Assembly: GCA_003222035.1 (NCBI GenBank)
Contig: QHUS01000058.1
Span: 1 to 64,000, forward strand
DNA from: Gemmatimonadota bacterium
GTDB taxonomy: Bacteria; Gemmatimonadota; Gemmatimonadetes; Gemmatimonadales; GWC2-71-9
Length of the DNA stretch: 64,000 nucleotides
Direction: 5' to 3'
Part shown: positions 8,515 through 17,536 of the stretch, in pieces
Position numbering within the stretch: the first letter of the stretch is position 1
Layout: the number at the start of each line of letters is the position of its first letter
Made by a program: the position numbers and the translations under genes
The notes under the pieces: generated by a model
What the model was told of the DNA's origin: nothing
Seen by the model: the letters and a program-made list of their open reading frames with translations, nothing else
The model's database searches: none

Positions 8515-9851
8515 GCTTCACGATCCGCGGCGACGGGGTCGCCGCCGCGGGCGAGAATCTCGAGCCACGCCATCGAGCGCTGCGTGTAGGGAAGCAGCTG
8601 CGCGGGGGTCGCCATGTGGTTGTGCGGCGAGTCCACCATCGGGACTGCTTCTTTGGAGCCCGCCAGGTGGTTGAACGCGGCCCAGATCCCCGCCGGCGGC
8701 GAGGTCTCGTCGATGAATCCCATCGAGACCAGGGCGCGCGCCCGGATGCGCGGCGCAAAGTTGACGGCATCGAAGTAGCCGGCCGTGACGCGGACCTCCG
8801 GGCGTTCGACGTCCCAGTTGGGATACGGCGCGGCGCGGCCGCGCAGCGGACCCAGAAAGTCACAGCCCGCCGGGACGTGTGCGATGAGCGCGGTGACCCG
8901 AGGGGAAAGCCCCGCGACCGCGAAGCCCTGTTGTCCCCCCATGCTGGTGCCCATGACGACCAGGGTCCGGCCGTTCCAGTCCGCCCGGCTGGCGAGATAC
9001 TCAGCCGCCCGGTAGTCGCCCAGGTACATCGACAGAAAGTAGCTCTCGTCCCGGCTGACCCGCCCGATGAGGCGGTAATTCTTGATCAGCTGCGGCAGCG
9101 CGTCGTAAAACGCCTGTGGCATGTCGGCGGGCACATCGTGCGGCTCCACGTTGAGTACGAGCCAGCCCGCGGCGGCATAGCCGGTCACCCACTCCCGCTG
9201 CAGCGGGTAGGGGGGATTCGCCCACTGGAGAATGAGCAGCGCCGGGAGCCCCCCAGCCGCCGGCCCCGCCCCCGCCCCCGCCGGCCTAGCGAGCTGCCCG
9301 TACACGTGCGCGCCGCCCACGTTGTTCATCCGGAGCGTGAAGAATTCGACGTCGGCTCGATCGCTCTCGCCAGGCTTCAGCACCGCATCGACGGGAACCG
9401 AGTCCAGGCGGCGCAGCTCGGCGCTCCAGAACGCATCGAAGTCACGTGGCCGTGGCCCCGAGGGTCGGATCTGGCGCGGCGAGACCGCCGCTCCGAGCAG
9501 CACCCTGCCCACCTCCGACTTGCTTGCGCCATGGAAGCCCGTCGTGCCCGCCGGGGGTCGCACCTCCACGACCAGCATGCCCGGCTGCTCGAGCGACGTC
9601 TCGATGATCCCATGTCCAGCCGACAGGTCGAGGGTGCCCGTGCCGATCACGGCCAGCCCGTCCCGCTTTAACGTGTATGCGTACGGGCCGGCGGCAGCCT
9701 GTCCTGCGGTCACCGCCACGCGCCAACCTACGCGCTCGTGGACGGCGTAGATGCCATTCGCGTGGTACGGGGTGAACGTCAGCTGCTGTGCGCCCGCGGC
9801 TGGGCGCGGGACGAGAGCCGTGATCAGGACGCCGGTCAGCCAGCGTGCCAC
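8508..9851 (-). CDS. Exported acetyl (xylan) esterase, CE7/AXE1-like alpha/beta hydrolase
   Basis: Probably deacetylates xylo-oligosaccharides. The 447-residue protein has an N-terminal signal peptide (cut near PAAGAQQ), a roughly 100-residue beta-rich N-terminal extension, and an alpha/beta-hydrolase domain resembling the acetyl xylan esterase (AXE1) family. The nucleophile elbow is GTSMGG, the likely acid is the Asp of GFIDETSPP, and the His is in DSPHNHMA. CE7 enzymes usually show GGSQGG at the elbow, so this is a divergent member. It is followed by the SDR gene (1-nt gap) and preceded by an SGNH esterase, consistent with xylan side-chain removal. Confidence 0.8.
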   Translation of the reverse strand: MARWLTGVLITALVPRPAAGAQQLTFTPYHANGIYAVHERVGWRVAVTAGQAAAGPYAYTLKRDGLAVIGTGTLDLSAGHGIIETSLEQPGMLVVEVRPPAGTTGFHGASKSEVGRVLLGAAVSPRQIRPSGPRPRDFDAFWSAELRRLDSVPVDAVLKPGESDRADVEFFTLRMNNVGGAHVYGQLARPAGAGAGPAAGGLPALLILQWANPPYPLQREWVTGYAAAGWLVLNVEPHDVPADMPQAFYDALPQLIKNYRLIGRVSRDESYFLSMYLGDYRAAEYLASRADWNGRTLVVMGTSMGGQQGFAVAGLSPRVTALIAHVPAGCDFLGPLRGRAAPYPNWDVERPEVRVTAGYFDAVNFAPRIRARALVSMGFIDETSPPAGIWAAFNHLAGSKEAVPMVDSPHNHMATPAQLLPYTQRSMAWLEILARGGDPVAADREAR

Positions 9852-9879
9852 GTTGTCTCCCTCGAGTCGAAGGCCCTCA

Positions 9880-11118
9880 TCACGAAATGAACAGCGTCAG
9901 GTCGATGGCGTCCGCCATCAAGCGGTATCCCGCCTCATTGGGATGCAAGTGGTCCCCCGTGTCGGTGGAAGGCAAGAGGCGCGACGGCCGCTCGGGGTCC
10001 CGGAGCGTCGCGTCGAAGTCGATGACCGCGTCGAAGGCGCCACTGCTCCGGATCCATCGGTTGACGGCCTGCCGCGCCGCCTCGCGCTCGTCGCCGTCGT
10101 ACTGGGAGCCACCGAACGGTGGGATGGTCCCTCCGTAGATGCGCATGCCCCGGGCATGCACCCGGTCGACGATCTCACGGTACGCAACCACCAGGTTGTG
10201 TGCCACCGTGGTAGCGCTTCCCGGCTCGCGGGCGCCACCGATGTCGTTCACCCCTTCGAGCACGATGACCCACCGCGCTCCGATTTGGCCGAGCACATCG
10301 CGGTCCAGCCGTGAAAGCGCCGTCGGGCCGAGCCCACCAGCCAGGACCGCGTTGCCACCGATGCCGGCATTCAGCACGGCGACGCGACTAGTGCGCGGAT
10401 CCGCCTGCAAACGACGGGCGAGGTTATCGGGCCAGCGATCGTTCCGGTTCGTCCCGGAGCCGCGGCCGTCGGTGATCGAGTTACCGAGGGTGACCACCGC
10501 CGCGCCCTCGGCGACGACGTCGAGTCCCGCGAGGATATACCAGTGGTCGGTCGTCGCCGCAGCCGGCAGGTCCGCCGCCGACGCCCAGGCTCCCGCCTGC
10601 AGGTACGACGTGGTCCGTGAGCCCGGATGCCCCGTTATCTCGGCGGGTGCCGCGCCGATCGCGATCGTGACCGCCAGGTCGCCGAGCGGGGGCACGTCGA
10701 ATTGGAGCGGATCCGACATCGCCAGGTCGCCGGGGGCGATGTGCACCGAGTCGGCGCCGGCGAAGGTGAGCCGGCGGTCGCTCGCGACGTCGATGGCATG
10801 CGCCCCCCCCCCCCGGGATCGCGCGATGCGCGCCGACGTGATGGCTAACGGGCCGCCACCGAAGATGTTCGCGAAGCGTACGCGCAGCGTTCGGCCGCCG
10901 ATCGATGTGTGGATCACCTGGCGCAGCGTGCTGCCCGCCAACCCGGGCGCGGGAGGCATGTTCCGCGGCTCGGTGAGCTGCTGGGACGCCGCCCAGGTCC
11001 CCACCCAGTGCCGCTCCGGAAGGGAGGCGGGCGCTCGGGGCCCGCCGCACGCCGGGAGTGCCGACGTGAGGGCGAGAGCGAGAGCGACGACGCAACGGCC
11101 GCCGGACGCGGCAGGCAC
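9880..11118 (-). CDS. Lipoprotein SGNH/GDSL-family esterase
   Basis: A predicted exported hydrolase of 412 residues. The N-terminus ends in a lipobox-like LPACGG, suggesting a lipoprotein. A beta-rich N-terminal domain (about 40-200) precedes the SGNH domain, with the block I Ser in GNSITDG, the GVNDIGG block, and the catalytic Asp/His block GDHLHPN. In this locus it most likely removes acetyl or other ester groups from xylan. The GTG start (11118) is 4 nt after the GH115 stop, so the two are probably coupled. The minus-strand coding sequence contains a run of 12 G residues (10814-10803) encoding Gly-Gly-Gly, which is prone to slippage. Confidence 0.85.
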   Translation of the reverse strand: MPAASGGRCVVALALALTSALPACGGPRAPASLPERHWVGTWAASQQLTEPRNMPPAPGLAGSTLRQVIHTSIGGRTLRVRFANIFGGGPLAITSARIARSRGGGAHAIDVASDRRLTFAGADSVHIAPGDLAMSDPLQFDVPPLGDLAVTIAIGAAPAEITGHPGSRTTSYLQAGAWASAADLPAAATTDHWYILAGLDVVAEGAAVVTLGNSITDGRGSGTNRNDRWPDNLARRLQADPRTSRVAVLNAGIGGNAVLAGGLGPTALSRLDRDVLGQIGARWVIVLEGVNDIGGAREPGSATTVAHNLVVAYREIVDRVHARGMRIYGGTIPPFGGSQYDGDEREAARQAVNRWIRSSGAFDAVIDFDATLRDPERPSRLLPSTDTGDHLHPNEAGYRLMADAIDLTLFIS

Positions 11119-11122
11119 GGCG

Positions 11123-13258
11123 TCAGGGCGTTCGAACCGCCGGGTTGGCTCCGGCCGCCGTCGGGGGCCGGCCGAAGCCCGGCGGCGGCTCGAGCCGGGA
11201 GCGGCCGTCGCTCGCGATGAAGGCGCGGAGCTCCGCGTAGGCGCGGTGCGGGTTGTTCCGCTGCAACCCCGCCCGGATCCACGTCTCGTGGTACCAACGC
11301 TCGAAAGGCGGGTACTCCGCGCGCGCGAGGTCGCTCTCCATCTGCTCTAGGGGCTGCAGGGCCTGGCGGGTCACCCGCCACCTCGCGGCCGAGTCCGGAG
11401 CCTGGAGCGCGTCGGCGAGCTGCAGCGCGGCCCGTGTCTGGCGCTCGTCGATCCGTAAGCCGATCCCCACGTCCACGGAGAAGAACCGCTGCTGTGCGGA
11501 GGTCATCGTGGCCTCGGCCTCCCCCTCGACCGCCAGGGCACTATCCAATCGGACGATGCGCGCCTGGAGCACCGCGAGGGTGTCGGCGCTGAACGGCGTG
11601 AACGGTTGGCCGTTCGCGCGGCGCCACAAGCGTTCGATGAGATTCTGGACCGCTTCCGACGCGTACCAGAGCTTGTCGGGTGTGTCGAGCAACGCATGGT
11701 AGCGGTCGTACGCCGCGTGCGCTCCCGAGCCCGCGGGAGAAAAATATTCCTGAGTCCACCACGTGAGGAAGCGGCCCGCAGGATCGGGTGACTGGTACAC
11801 GGCCCGCGCGTTCCAGGTAATGTCGGCAATCATGCGCGCACCCATGACGTAGTCGCGCACCTCGGAGACGTTGACAAGCATGTATTCCGTCGCCCGGGCC
11901 TGCACGATTCGCTGGAACTCGCCCGCGATCGTCGCGGGGGCGACGGTGTGCGTGGTCTGCTTGCTCAGGTTCCCGCCGAGGTACGCCAGGTGGTAGTAAA
12001 CGCCGTGCTTCCAGCGGCCGAGATCGGTCGGGAGTCCGCGCATGTGGCCGTCGTTGTCGTCCGGCCAGACGATGATGACATCGTCCGGCAGCCCGAATGC
12101 CGCCGGATCGCGGCGGTAGAGGTCCAGCATCTCCGAGTACATCGTGAAGTGAAAGATCGGCGTGCGCTCGGGCGGGAGCGCCGCGCGCACCATGCCGGTC
12201 TGCAGGCCGATCACCTCCTGGAAGACGCGCGCCTTGTCGGCGTCGCTCGTCCCCTCCGGCCACGTGTACGGGCGGTCCGAGGTGTTCCGTAGCCCGACGG
12301 GCCAGATCACGTCCAGGTCGTGGTTCTCCTCCACCCCGCCGCGCCAGAAGGTGAGCAGACCCTCCCGGTTCGAGAACCAGTCATAGTCGGGCCGCACCCC
12401 CCGCTCCGCGGCGAGGTTGAAGGTCGTCATGCCGAATGGATTGGAGACCAGGATGTCGTAGTGGTGAGACGTATAGTACAGGCCCCAGTCGCTCGCGAGC
12501 TGCTGCACCTCGAAGCGGCGGTGCACGCGCACGTACGGCGCCACCATGTTCATACGCAGCCGGAGGGCGGTCTCGAAGAAGCGCCGGTACCACGCCACCG
12601 GCACGTCCCCTGTCTGGAGTGGATAGCCGCGCGCGTCGAATGGCCGCGGGAGGATGTCTTCGTCATCGTGAAAGAACCCACGATACCGGAAGGTCGGCGG
12701 TCCCTGCACAAAGCGGGTGGCCTTGAGGACGAGCGGGTCACGGTGCTCCGGCACATACCCGGTCCACAGGTAGAGGGGATCGACCCCCAGGCGCTCGGAC
12801 AGGGTGTAGGCGGCGAACGCCGTTCCCCGGGGGTTCGACCCCACCAGCCACACGGTGCCCGGCGCGGTGACGACGCGGTAGGACTCCCACTGGCCCCGTA
12901 GCGTGGATGCGTCAATCGCGGCCGGCACCGTTCCGTTCCCCAGCGTGACGAGCCGAATGCTCGCTATTTTGGCCGTAGGGGTGGCGACGATGGGCGGCCG
13001 ATAGCCGCTGATCGCTTCGATATCGCCGGCCAGGAAGATCGCGGCCTGGCGCACGTTCAGGTTCTCAGCCGTGCCGACCACGATCTCGGCGCCGCTACCA
13101 CCGGACGCGAGCACGACATCGCCCGCTGCGGCGGTCCCTGTGCGGACCCAGGAGCCGCGCACCGGCCCAGCCCAGGGATCGCCCTGGGCGGCGCCCGCGC
13201 CGGGGAGGAGCGCGCCTGCGAGTACGAGTGCCGCCCAGGCCTTCCCAAACTGGCTCAT
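11123..13258 (-). CDS. Alpha-glucuronidase, glycoside hydrolase family GH115
   Basis: Releases (4-O-methyl)glucuronic acid from internal as well as terminal xylose residues of glucuronoxylan, complementing the GH67 enzyme. The 711-residue protein starts with a signal peptide ending in GAGAAQ (ATG 13258). Family blocks visible are YRGFFHDDED near residue 190, the HYDILVSNP region, WPDDNDGHMRGLP, YYHLAYLGGN, and the conserved YMLVNVSEVRDY strand before DITWN. Upstream in-frame codons exist, but only this ATG gives a clean signal peptide. It is divergent from the GH3 gene with a 46-bp gap. It is somewhat shorter than many GH115 proteins and seems to lack an extra C-terminal domain. Confidence 0.9.
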   Translation of the reverse strand: MSQFGKAWAALVLAGALLPGAGAAQGDPWAGPVRGSWVRTGTAAAGDVVLASGGSGAEIVVGTAENLNVRQAAIFLAGDIEAISGYRPPIVATPTAKIASIRLVTLGNGTVPAAIDASTLRGQWESYRVVTAPGTVWLVGSNPRGTAFAAYTLSERLGVDPLYLWTGYVPEHRDPLVLKATRFVQGPPTFRYRGFFHDDEDILPRPFDARGYPLQTGDVPVAWYRRFFETALRLRMNMVAPYVRVHRRFEVQQLASDWGLYYTSHHYDILVSNPFGMTTFNLAAERGVRPDYDWFSNREGLLTFWRGGVEENHDLDVIWPVGLRNTSDRPYTWPEGTSDADKARVFQEVIGLQTGMVRAALPPERTPIFHFTMYSEMLDLYRRDPAAFGLPDDVIIVWPDDNDGHMRGLPTDLGRWKHGVYYHLAYLGGNLSKQTTHTVAPATIAGEFQRIVQARATEYMLVNVSEVRDYVMGARMIADITWNARAVYQSPDPAGRFLTWWTQEYFSPAGSGAHAAYDRYHALLDTPDKLWYASEAVQNLIERLWRRANGQPFTPFSADTLAVLQARIVRLDSALAVEGEAEATMTSAQQRFFSVDVGIGLRIDERQTRAALQLADALQAPDSAARWRVTRQALQPLEQMESDLARAEYPPFERWYHETWIRAGLQRNNPHRAYAELRAFIASDGRSRLEPPPGFGRPPTAAGANPAVRTP

Positions 13259-13266
13259 AAGATCAT
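13254..13266. promoter_or_regulatory. Operator-like motif, copy 5 (CTCAT-AAG-ATCAT), GH115/GH3 divergent gap
   Basis: It matches copy 1 at 11 of 13 positions and overlaps the GH115 start codon at the edge of the divergent GH115/GH3 intergenic region. On the minus strand a candidate promoter (TTGCGC, 17-bp spacer, GAAAAT) ends 6 nt before the GH115 ATG, which would give a leaderless or nearly leaderless transcript. Confidence 0.3.
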
Positions 13267-13304
13267 TTTCTCTCTCGAACCCGGCGGGCGCAAGGATGGT
13301 GCAA

Positions 13305-15920
13305 ATGCGGGTAGGGGGAGTCACACTGGTGTGCGGAGTGCTCTACGGCAGCGCTGCGGCACAGACGCCTGCCTGGCAAGACATGACGCTGCCGTTCGAG
13401 CGGCGGGCCGAGGCCCTCGTGCAGCGCATGACGCTCGAGGAGAAAATCTCCCAGATGATGGACCGGGCGCCCGCGATCGAGCGTCTTGGAATCCCTGAGT
13501 ACAACTGGTGGAACGAAGGTCTCCACGGCGTGGCGCGATCGGGACTCGCGACGGTCTTTCCGCAGGCGATCGGCTTCGCCGCGACCTGGGACGACAGCCT
13601 GGTGTTTCGCATGGCCACGGTCATTTCCGACGAGTTCCGCGCCAAGCATCACGACTATCTGCGCCGGGGCGAGCACCAACGATATCAGGGTCTCACCATC
13701 TGGTCGCCGAACATCAACCTGTTCCGCGACCCGCGATGGGGACGCGGGCAGGAGACCTACGGTGAGGACCCGTACCTCACGGGCCGTCTGGCCGTGCCGT
13801 TCATCCGGGGGCTCCAGGGCGACGATCCCCGCTACTTGAAGACCATTGCGACCGTCAAGCACTTCGCCGTGCACTCGGGTCCCGAGCCGCTGCGGCACCA
13901 GTTCGACGCCGTCGTGAGCGAGCGTGACCTCCGGGAGAGCTACCTGCCGCACTTCGAGACTGGGATTCGCGAGGGCGGCGCGTACTCCCTGATGTGCGCA
14001 TACAACCGGGTGTTCGGCGCGCCGGCCTGTGCGAGCGACCTGCTCCTCAGGACCATCTTGCACGGCGAGTGGCGATTCCCCGGCTACGTGGTATCGGATT
14101 GCGGCGCCATCGACGACATCTACCAGCGACATCGCGTCGTCACGACAGCTGCGGAGGCGGCGGCGCGGGCCGTCCGCTCGGGAACCGACCTCGACTGCGG
14201 TCGCGAATACACGAGCCTGCTCGACGCGGTGCGCCAGAACCTGATCAGCGAGCGGGCCATCGACAGCGCGGTCACGCGCCTGTTCCTGGCGCGCTTCCGC
14301 CTCGGCATGTTCGACCCGCCCGATTCGGTGCGCTGGGCGCGTATCCCGATCGGCGTGCTCGACCAGCCATCCCACCAGGCGCTGGCGCTCCAGGTGGCCC
14401 GCGAATCGATCGTGCTGCTCAAGAACAACCGCAACCTGCTGCCGTTGCGACGCGACTTGCGGACGATCGCGGTGATCGGGCCGAACGCCGACCAGTGGCG
14501 CATGCTGCTCGGCAACTACAACGGCATCCCCGCCGATCCCGTGACGCCGCTCCGTGGCATCCGCGCGGCCGTGTCGCCCAAGACGCGCATCCTGTACGCG
14601 CTCGGGGCCGATCTGGCCGACGGCTTTCCGGTGCTCGCGCCCGTCCCTGCCTCCGTCCTCTCCACGGCGAAGGGGCAGCGGGGACTCGACGCGGCCTTCT
14701 TCTCGAGCCGCGCGATGCAGGGGGCGCCGCTGTTCAACCGAACGGACTCCACGCTCGACGCCCATTGGGGCGAGGGGGCCCCGCGTGCGGACATGAATGT
14801 CGACGACTTCGGCGTTCGCTGGACCGGCACCCTGCGGCCGCCGCACACCGGCACCTACCGACTCGCACTGGTCGGCACGGTCAAGTTCCAGCTGTATCTC
14901 GACGACAGCCTGGTGACGCAATCGATCTATCCGACGCACGACGGGGAATTCCCGGACCCGCGCTTCGCACAGAGCGAGCCGCTGCAGCTGCAGGCCGGCC
15001 GCAGCTATCGGCTACGCGTGGACGGCGAGGAATCCTATGGTGAGGCGGAGCTGCAGCTGCTGTGGGCAACCCCGACCGAGGCACTCGAGTCCGAGGCCGT
15101 CCAGGTAGCCCGGGAGGCCGACGTCGTGGTGCTCTGCCTCGGCCTCACGGCTCGCCTGGAAGGCGAGGAGATGCGCGTCGCGATCGAGGGGTTCTCCGGC
15201 GGTGACCGGACGCGGATCGACCTGCCCGCGCCGCAGGAGCACCTGCTCGTACGCATCGTGGCACTCGGCAAGCCCACGGTCCTCGTGCTGATGAGCGGCA
15301 GCGCGGTCGCGGTCACGTGGGCGCAGGAGCACGTGCCGGCGATCCTGGAGGCGTGGTATCCCGGTCAGGCGGGAGGCACGGCGATCGCCGACGTCCTGTT
15401 CGGTGACTACAATCCCGGCGGCCGCCTTCCGGTCACCTTCTATCGGGACGTGACCGACCTGCCGCCGTTCGAGGACTACGGCATGGCCGGACGGACCTAT
15501 CGGTTCTTCGACGGCGTTCCCCTGTATCCCTTCGGCTACGGGCTGAGCTACACGACGTTCCGCTACGCTCGCCTGCGGACCAGCAGCGACACGCTGGCGG
15601 GCGACGCCCGTCTGACGGTGTCGGTAGACGTTACGAACACGGGCGTCCGCAGCGGCGACGAGGTCGTCCAGTTGTACGTCCGCTACCCGCACTCAGGAGT
15701 CGCGCGCCCGAAACGGGACCTCCGGGGGTTCCGCCGCGTAACGCTCGCGCGCGGTGAGACCCGCACCCTCACCTTCCCGCTCACCACGCAGGCGCTTCGC
15801 TACTGGAATCCGGATGGCCACCGCTGGACGGTCGAAAACGGACCTGTTGTGGTGGAGGTGGGTGGCTCGTCCGCCCACATCGAGCTGGAACAGAGCGTGA
15901 CCGTCACCGGGCAGCATTAG
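13305..15920 (+). CDS. Secreted GH3 beta-xylosidase with inserted PA14 domain
   Basis: Hydrolyses xylo-oligosaccharides (or other beta-glycosides) from the non-reducing end. The 871-residue protein has a signal peptide ending in GSAAAQ, the GH3 N-terminal barrel with the catalytic nucleophile Asp at about residue 265 in VVSDCGAI, a GH3 C-terminal sandwich domain interrupted by a PA14-like insert (about 470-590, with TGTLRPPHTGTYRL), and a C-terminal fibronectin-III-like domain. The ATG at 13305 is chosen because AAGG lies 9 nt upstream. The xylan context favours beta-xylosidase over beta-glucosidase. It converges with the TPR gene, 35 bp apart, with no clear terminator between them. Confidence 0.92.
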   Translation: MRVGGVTLVCGVLYGSAAAQTPAWQDMTLPFERRAEALVQRMTLEEKISQMMDRAPAIERLGIPEYNWWNEGLHGVARSGLATVFPQAIGFAATWDDSLVFRMATVISDEFRAKHHDYLRRGEHQRYQGLTIWSPNINLFRDPRWGRGQETYGEDPYLTGRLAVPFIRGLQGDDPRYLKTIATVKHFAVHSGPEPLRHQFDAVVSERDLRESYLPHFETGIREGGAYSLMCAYNRVFGAPACASDLLLRTILHGEWRFPGYVVSDCGAIDDIYQRHRVVTTAAEAAARAVRSGTDLDCGREYTSLLDAVRQNLISERAIDSAVTRLFLARFRLGMFDPPDSVRWARIPIGVLDQPSHQALALQVARESIVLLKNNRNLLPLRRDLRTIAVIGPNADQWRMLLGNYNGIPADPVTPLRGIRAAVSPKTRILYALGADLADGFPVLAPVPASVLSTAKGQRGLDAAFFSSRAMQGAPLFNRTDSTLDAHWGEGAPRADMNVDDFGVRWTGTLRPPHTGTYRLALVGTVKFQLYLDDSLVTQSIYPTHDGEFPDPRFAQSEPLQLQAGRSYRLRVDGEESYGEAELQLLWATPTEALESEAVQVAREADVVVLCLGLTARLEGEEMRVAIEGFSGGDRTRIDLPAPQEHLLVRIVALGKPTVLVLMSGSAVAVTWAQEHVPAILEAWYPGQAGGTAIADVLFGDYNPGGRLPVTFYRDVTDLPPFEDYGMAGRTYRFFDGVPLYPFGYGLSYTTFRYARLRTSSDTLAGDARLTVSVDVTNTGVRSGDEVVQLYVRYPHSGVARPKRDLRGFRRVTLARGETRTLTFPLTTQALRYWNPDGHRWTVENGPVVVEVGGSSAHIELEQSVTVTGQH

Positions 15921-15955
15921 GAGCAGGGAGGCTCGTAGCCGCCCCGCCCCCGGGC

Positions 15956-17536
15956 TCAAGATCGTTTATACCGCCAGGCCGTCACCCCGGTGTGGTCGGT
16001 CTTCAGCTTGAACGGCTCGTTCGCACCTCCATCCACGGCCGGAACGTTCTGCGGCACGGAGTCGAGGACGGTGCCCTTCGCATCGACGAACTCGAAGACG
16101 ATCTTGATCGGCCGTGAGGGCTTGGTGTGGAAGTTCGTGACCAATCCTTCGAGTCCGGCGCCCTGGTCGTTCACGATGAATTTTCCGACCGTGACTTCGA
16201 CCGAGAGCGAATCCGCCACGGTGAGGTAGTACAGCGCCGAATCCTTTTTCCCCGCGAGCTGCCACCCCCCGGCAATCTTGGCGAGCGACAGACGGTTCAT
16301 CGGATCGACGGCGTACAACCGCTGTGCGAGCGGCAGAACCTTGCTCGAATCACCGATGAGGTATGAGATGCCGGTCAGGTTATAGAGTGCATCGCGGTAG
16401 TAGGGATTCTTGGTGAGTCCCGCCTCGTAGGTCTGCACGACCAGACGATACTGGGGGTCGGCGAACGCGTGATACTTGCGCATCGTGTCCGCGGCGGCTG
16501 GTTGACACTTTGCCGAGATCTGTCGCGCCGTGAGCGTCGGAGTCTTCTTCTTCAGCGCTTTGGAGCAACTGGCGTTCAGCTCCGACGTGTCCGGTGCAGT
16601 AGGAATCCCGGCGAGCACGCCCTGGGCCGCGCCGAACAGGTCCTCGGAGCTGGCGGAGTCGGCGTGCTTGAGAATGCTGCCGTACAGCGCCATGGCCGAG
16701 TCCCGCTTGCCCTGCTCCAGAAACACGCTGGCGAGGTTCGCCATCGCCTGCACGTCGTTGGGGAACGAGTCGAGATACTCCTTATAGGCCGCCCTCGCCT
16801 TGTCGTACTCTTGCGCCGCGTGGTACACGCGCCCCACGTTGAAGAACGCGTCCCGGCGATCCTTGGCATACTTCGGTTCGGACGCCGCCGGTACCGCCAG
16901 CCGGAAGTATTTTGCCGCCGAATCCATCCGGGTCGCATACACCAGCGAGTCCGCATGGTACTTGGCGGCGTCCGTCTTGCGGAGCGCCGAATCGGGCTCC
17001 TCACGGCCCACAAAGAGGTTCGCGAGGTAGATGAATCCCATCGGCTCGCCCTGAAACACCTGGTTGGCGCGGCGGAACGCGGCGATCGCTGAATCGGTGT
17101 TCCCGGCCTGCCACGCCTGCACGCCTCCGTTGAAGACCGGCACCCAGGCCTGACGCCGGTAGAGACCGATGTCGTTGGCGCAAGTGGGTGCGAGCGCCAG
17201 GGCCTTGTTGAGCGCCGAGTCCGCGCCCCCGAAGTCACCGGCCATGAGATAGTACCGCCCCAGGTAATACCATGCGGCAGGATTCTTCTGCTGATTCCCC
17301 GTGGTCACGGCCTGCGTGAGCGAGCGTTCGGCATCCTTCAAATCTTTGGTGTGTTGGTCCGCGAACTTGGTGCTGAAGGCACTCTTCAGCGACTGCATCC
17401 CGCTGTTCACCTGCTGGTTGTTCGGCTTGATGTCGCACGCGGCGGGCAGCCAGATCTGCTGGGCCGGCAGCACGACGGGGACCAGCGCGGCAGCCAGAAG
17501 AAACGCCGGGAGTCGGAAGGACGGCCTGACGGTCAT
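15956..17536 (-). CDS. Exported TPR-repeat protein of unknown role
   Basis: A 526-residue protein with a signal peptide (cut near VVLPAQQ) followed by a tandem array of tetratricopeptide-type helices (about residues 60-430; for example AWYYLGRYYLMAGDFGGAD and AYKEYLDSFPND). Its C-terminal domain (about 445-526) is beta-rich and resembles FxLyD-type periplasmic domains (VTVGKFIVNDQGAGLEG). It probably acts as a periplasmic or membrane-anchored scaffold. It is the last gene of the long minus-strand run; its ATG overlaps the larC stop as ATGA. No enzymatic motif is seen. Confidence 0.8.
   Translation of the reverse strand: MTVRPSFRLPAFLLAAALVPVVLPAQQIWLPAACDIKPNNQQVNSGMQSLKSAFSTKFADQHTKDLKDAERSLTQAVTTGNQQKNPAAWYYLGRYYLMAGDFGGADSALNKALALAPTCANDIGLYRRQAWVPVFNGGVQAWQAGNTDSAIAAFRRANQVFQGEPMGFIYLANLFVGREEPDSALRKTDAAKYHADSLVYATRMDSAAKYFRLAVPAASEPKYAKDRRDAFFNVGRVYHAAQEYDKARAAYKEYLDSFPNDVQAMANLASVFLEQGKRDSAMALYGSILKHADSASSEDLFGAAQGVLAGIPTAPDTSELNASCSKALKKKTPTLTARQISAKCQPAAADTMRKYHAFADPQYRLVVQTYEAGLTKNPYYRDALYNLTGISYLIGDSSKVLPLAQRLYAVDPMNRLSLAKIAGGWQLAGKKDSALYYLTVADSLSVEVTVGKFIVNDQGAGLEGLVTNFHTKPSRPIKIVFEFVDAKGTVLDSVPQNVPAVDGGANEPFKLKTDHTGVTAWRYKRS

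Noticed and set aside
15921-15955. Bidirectional terminator between GH3 and the TPR gene
   Set aside because: The 35-bp convergent gap has no stable hairpin with a T-run on either strand.
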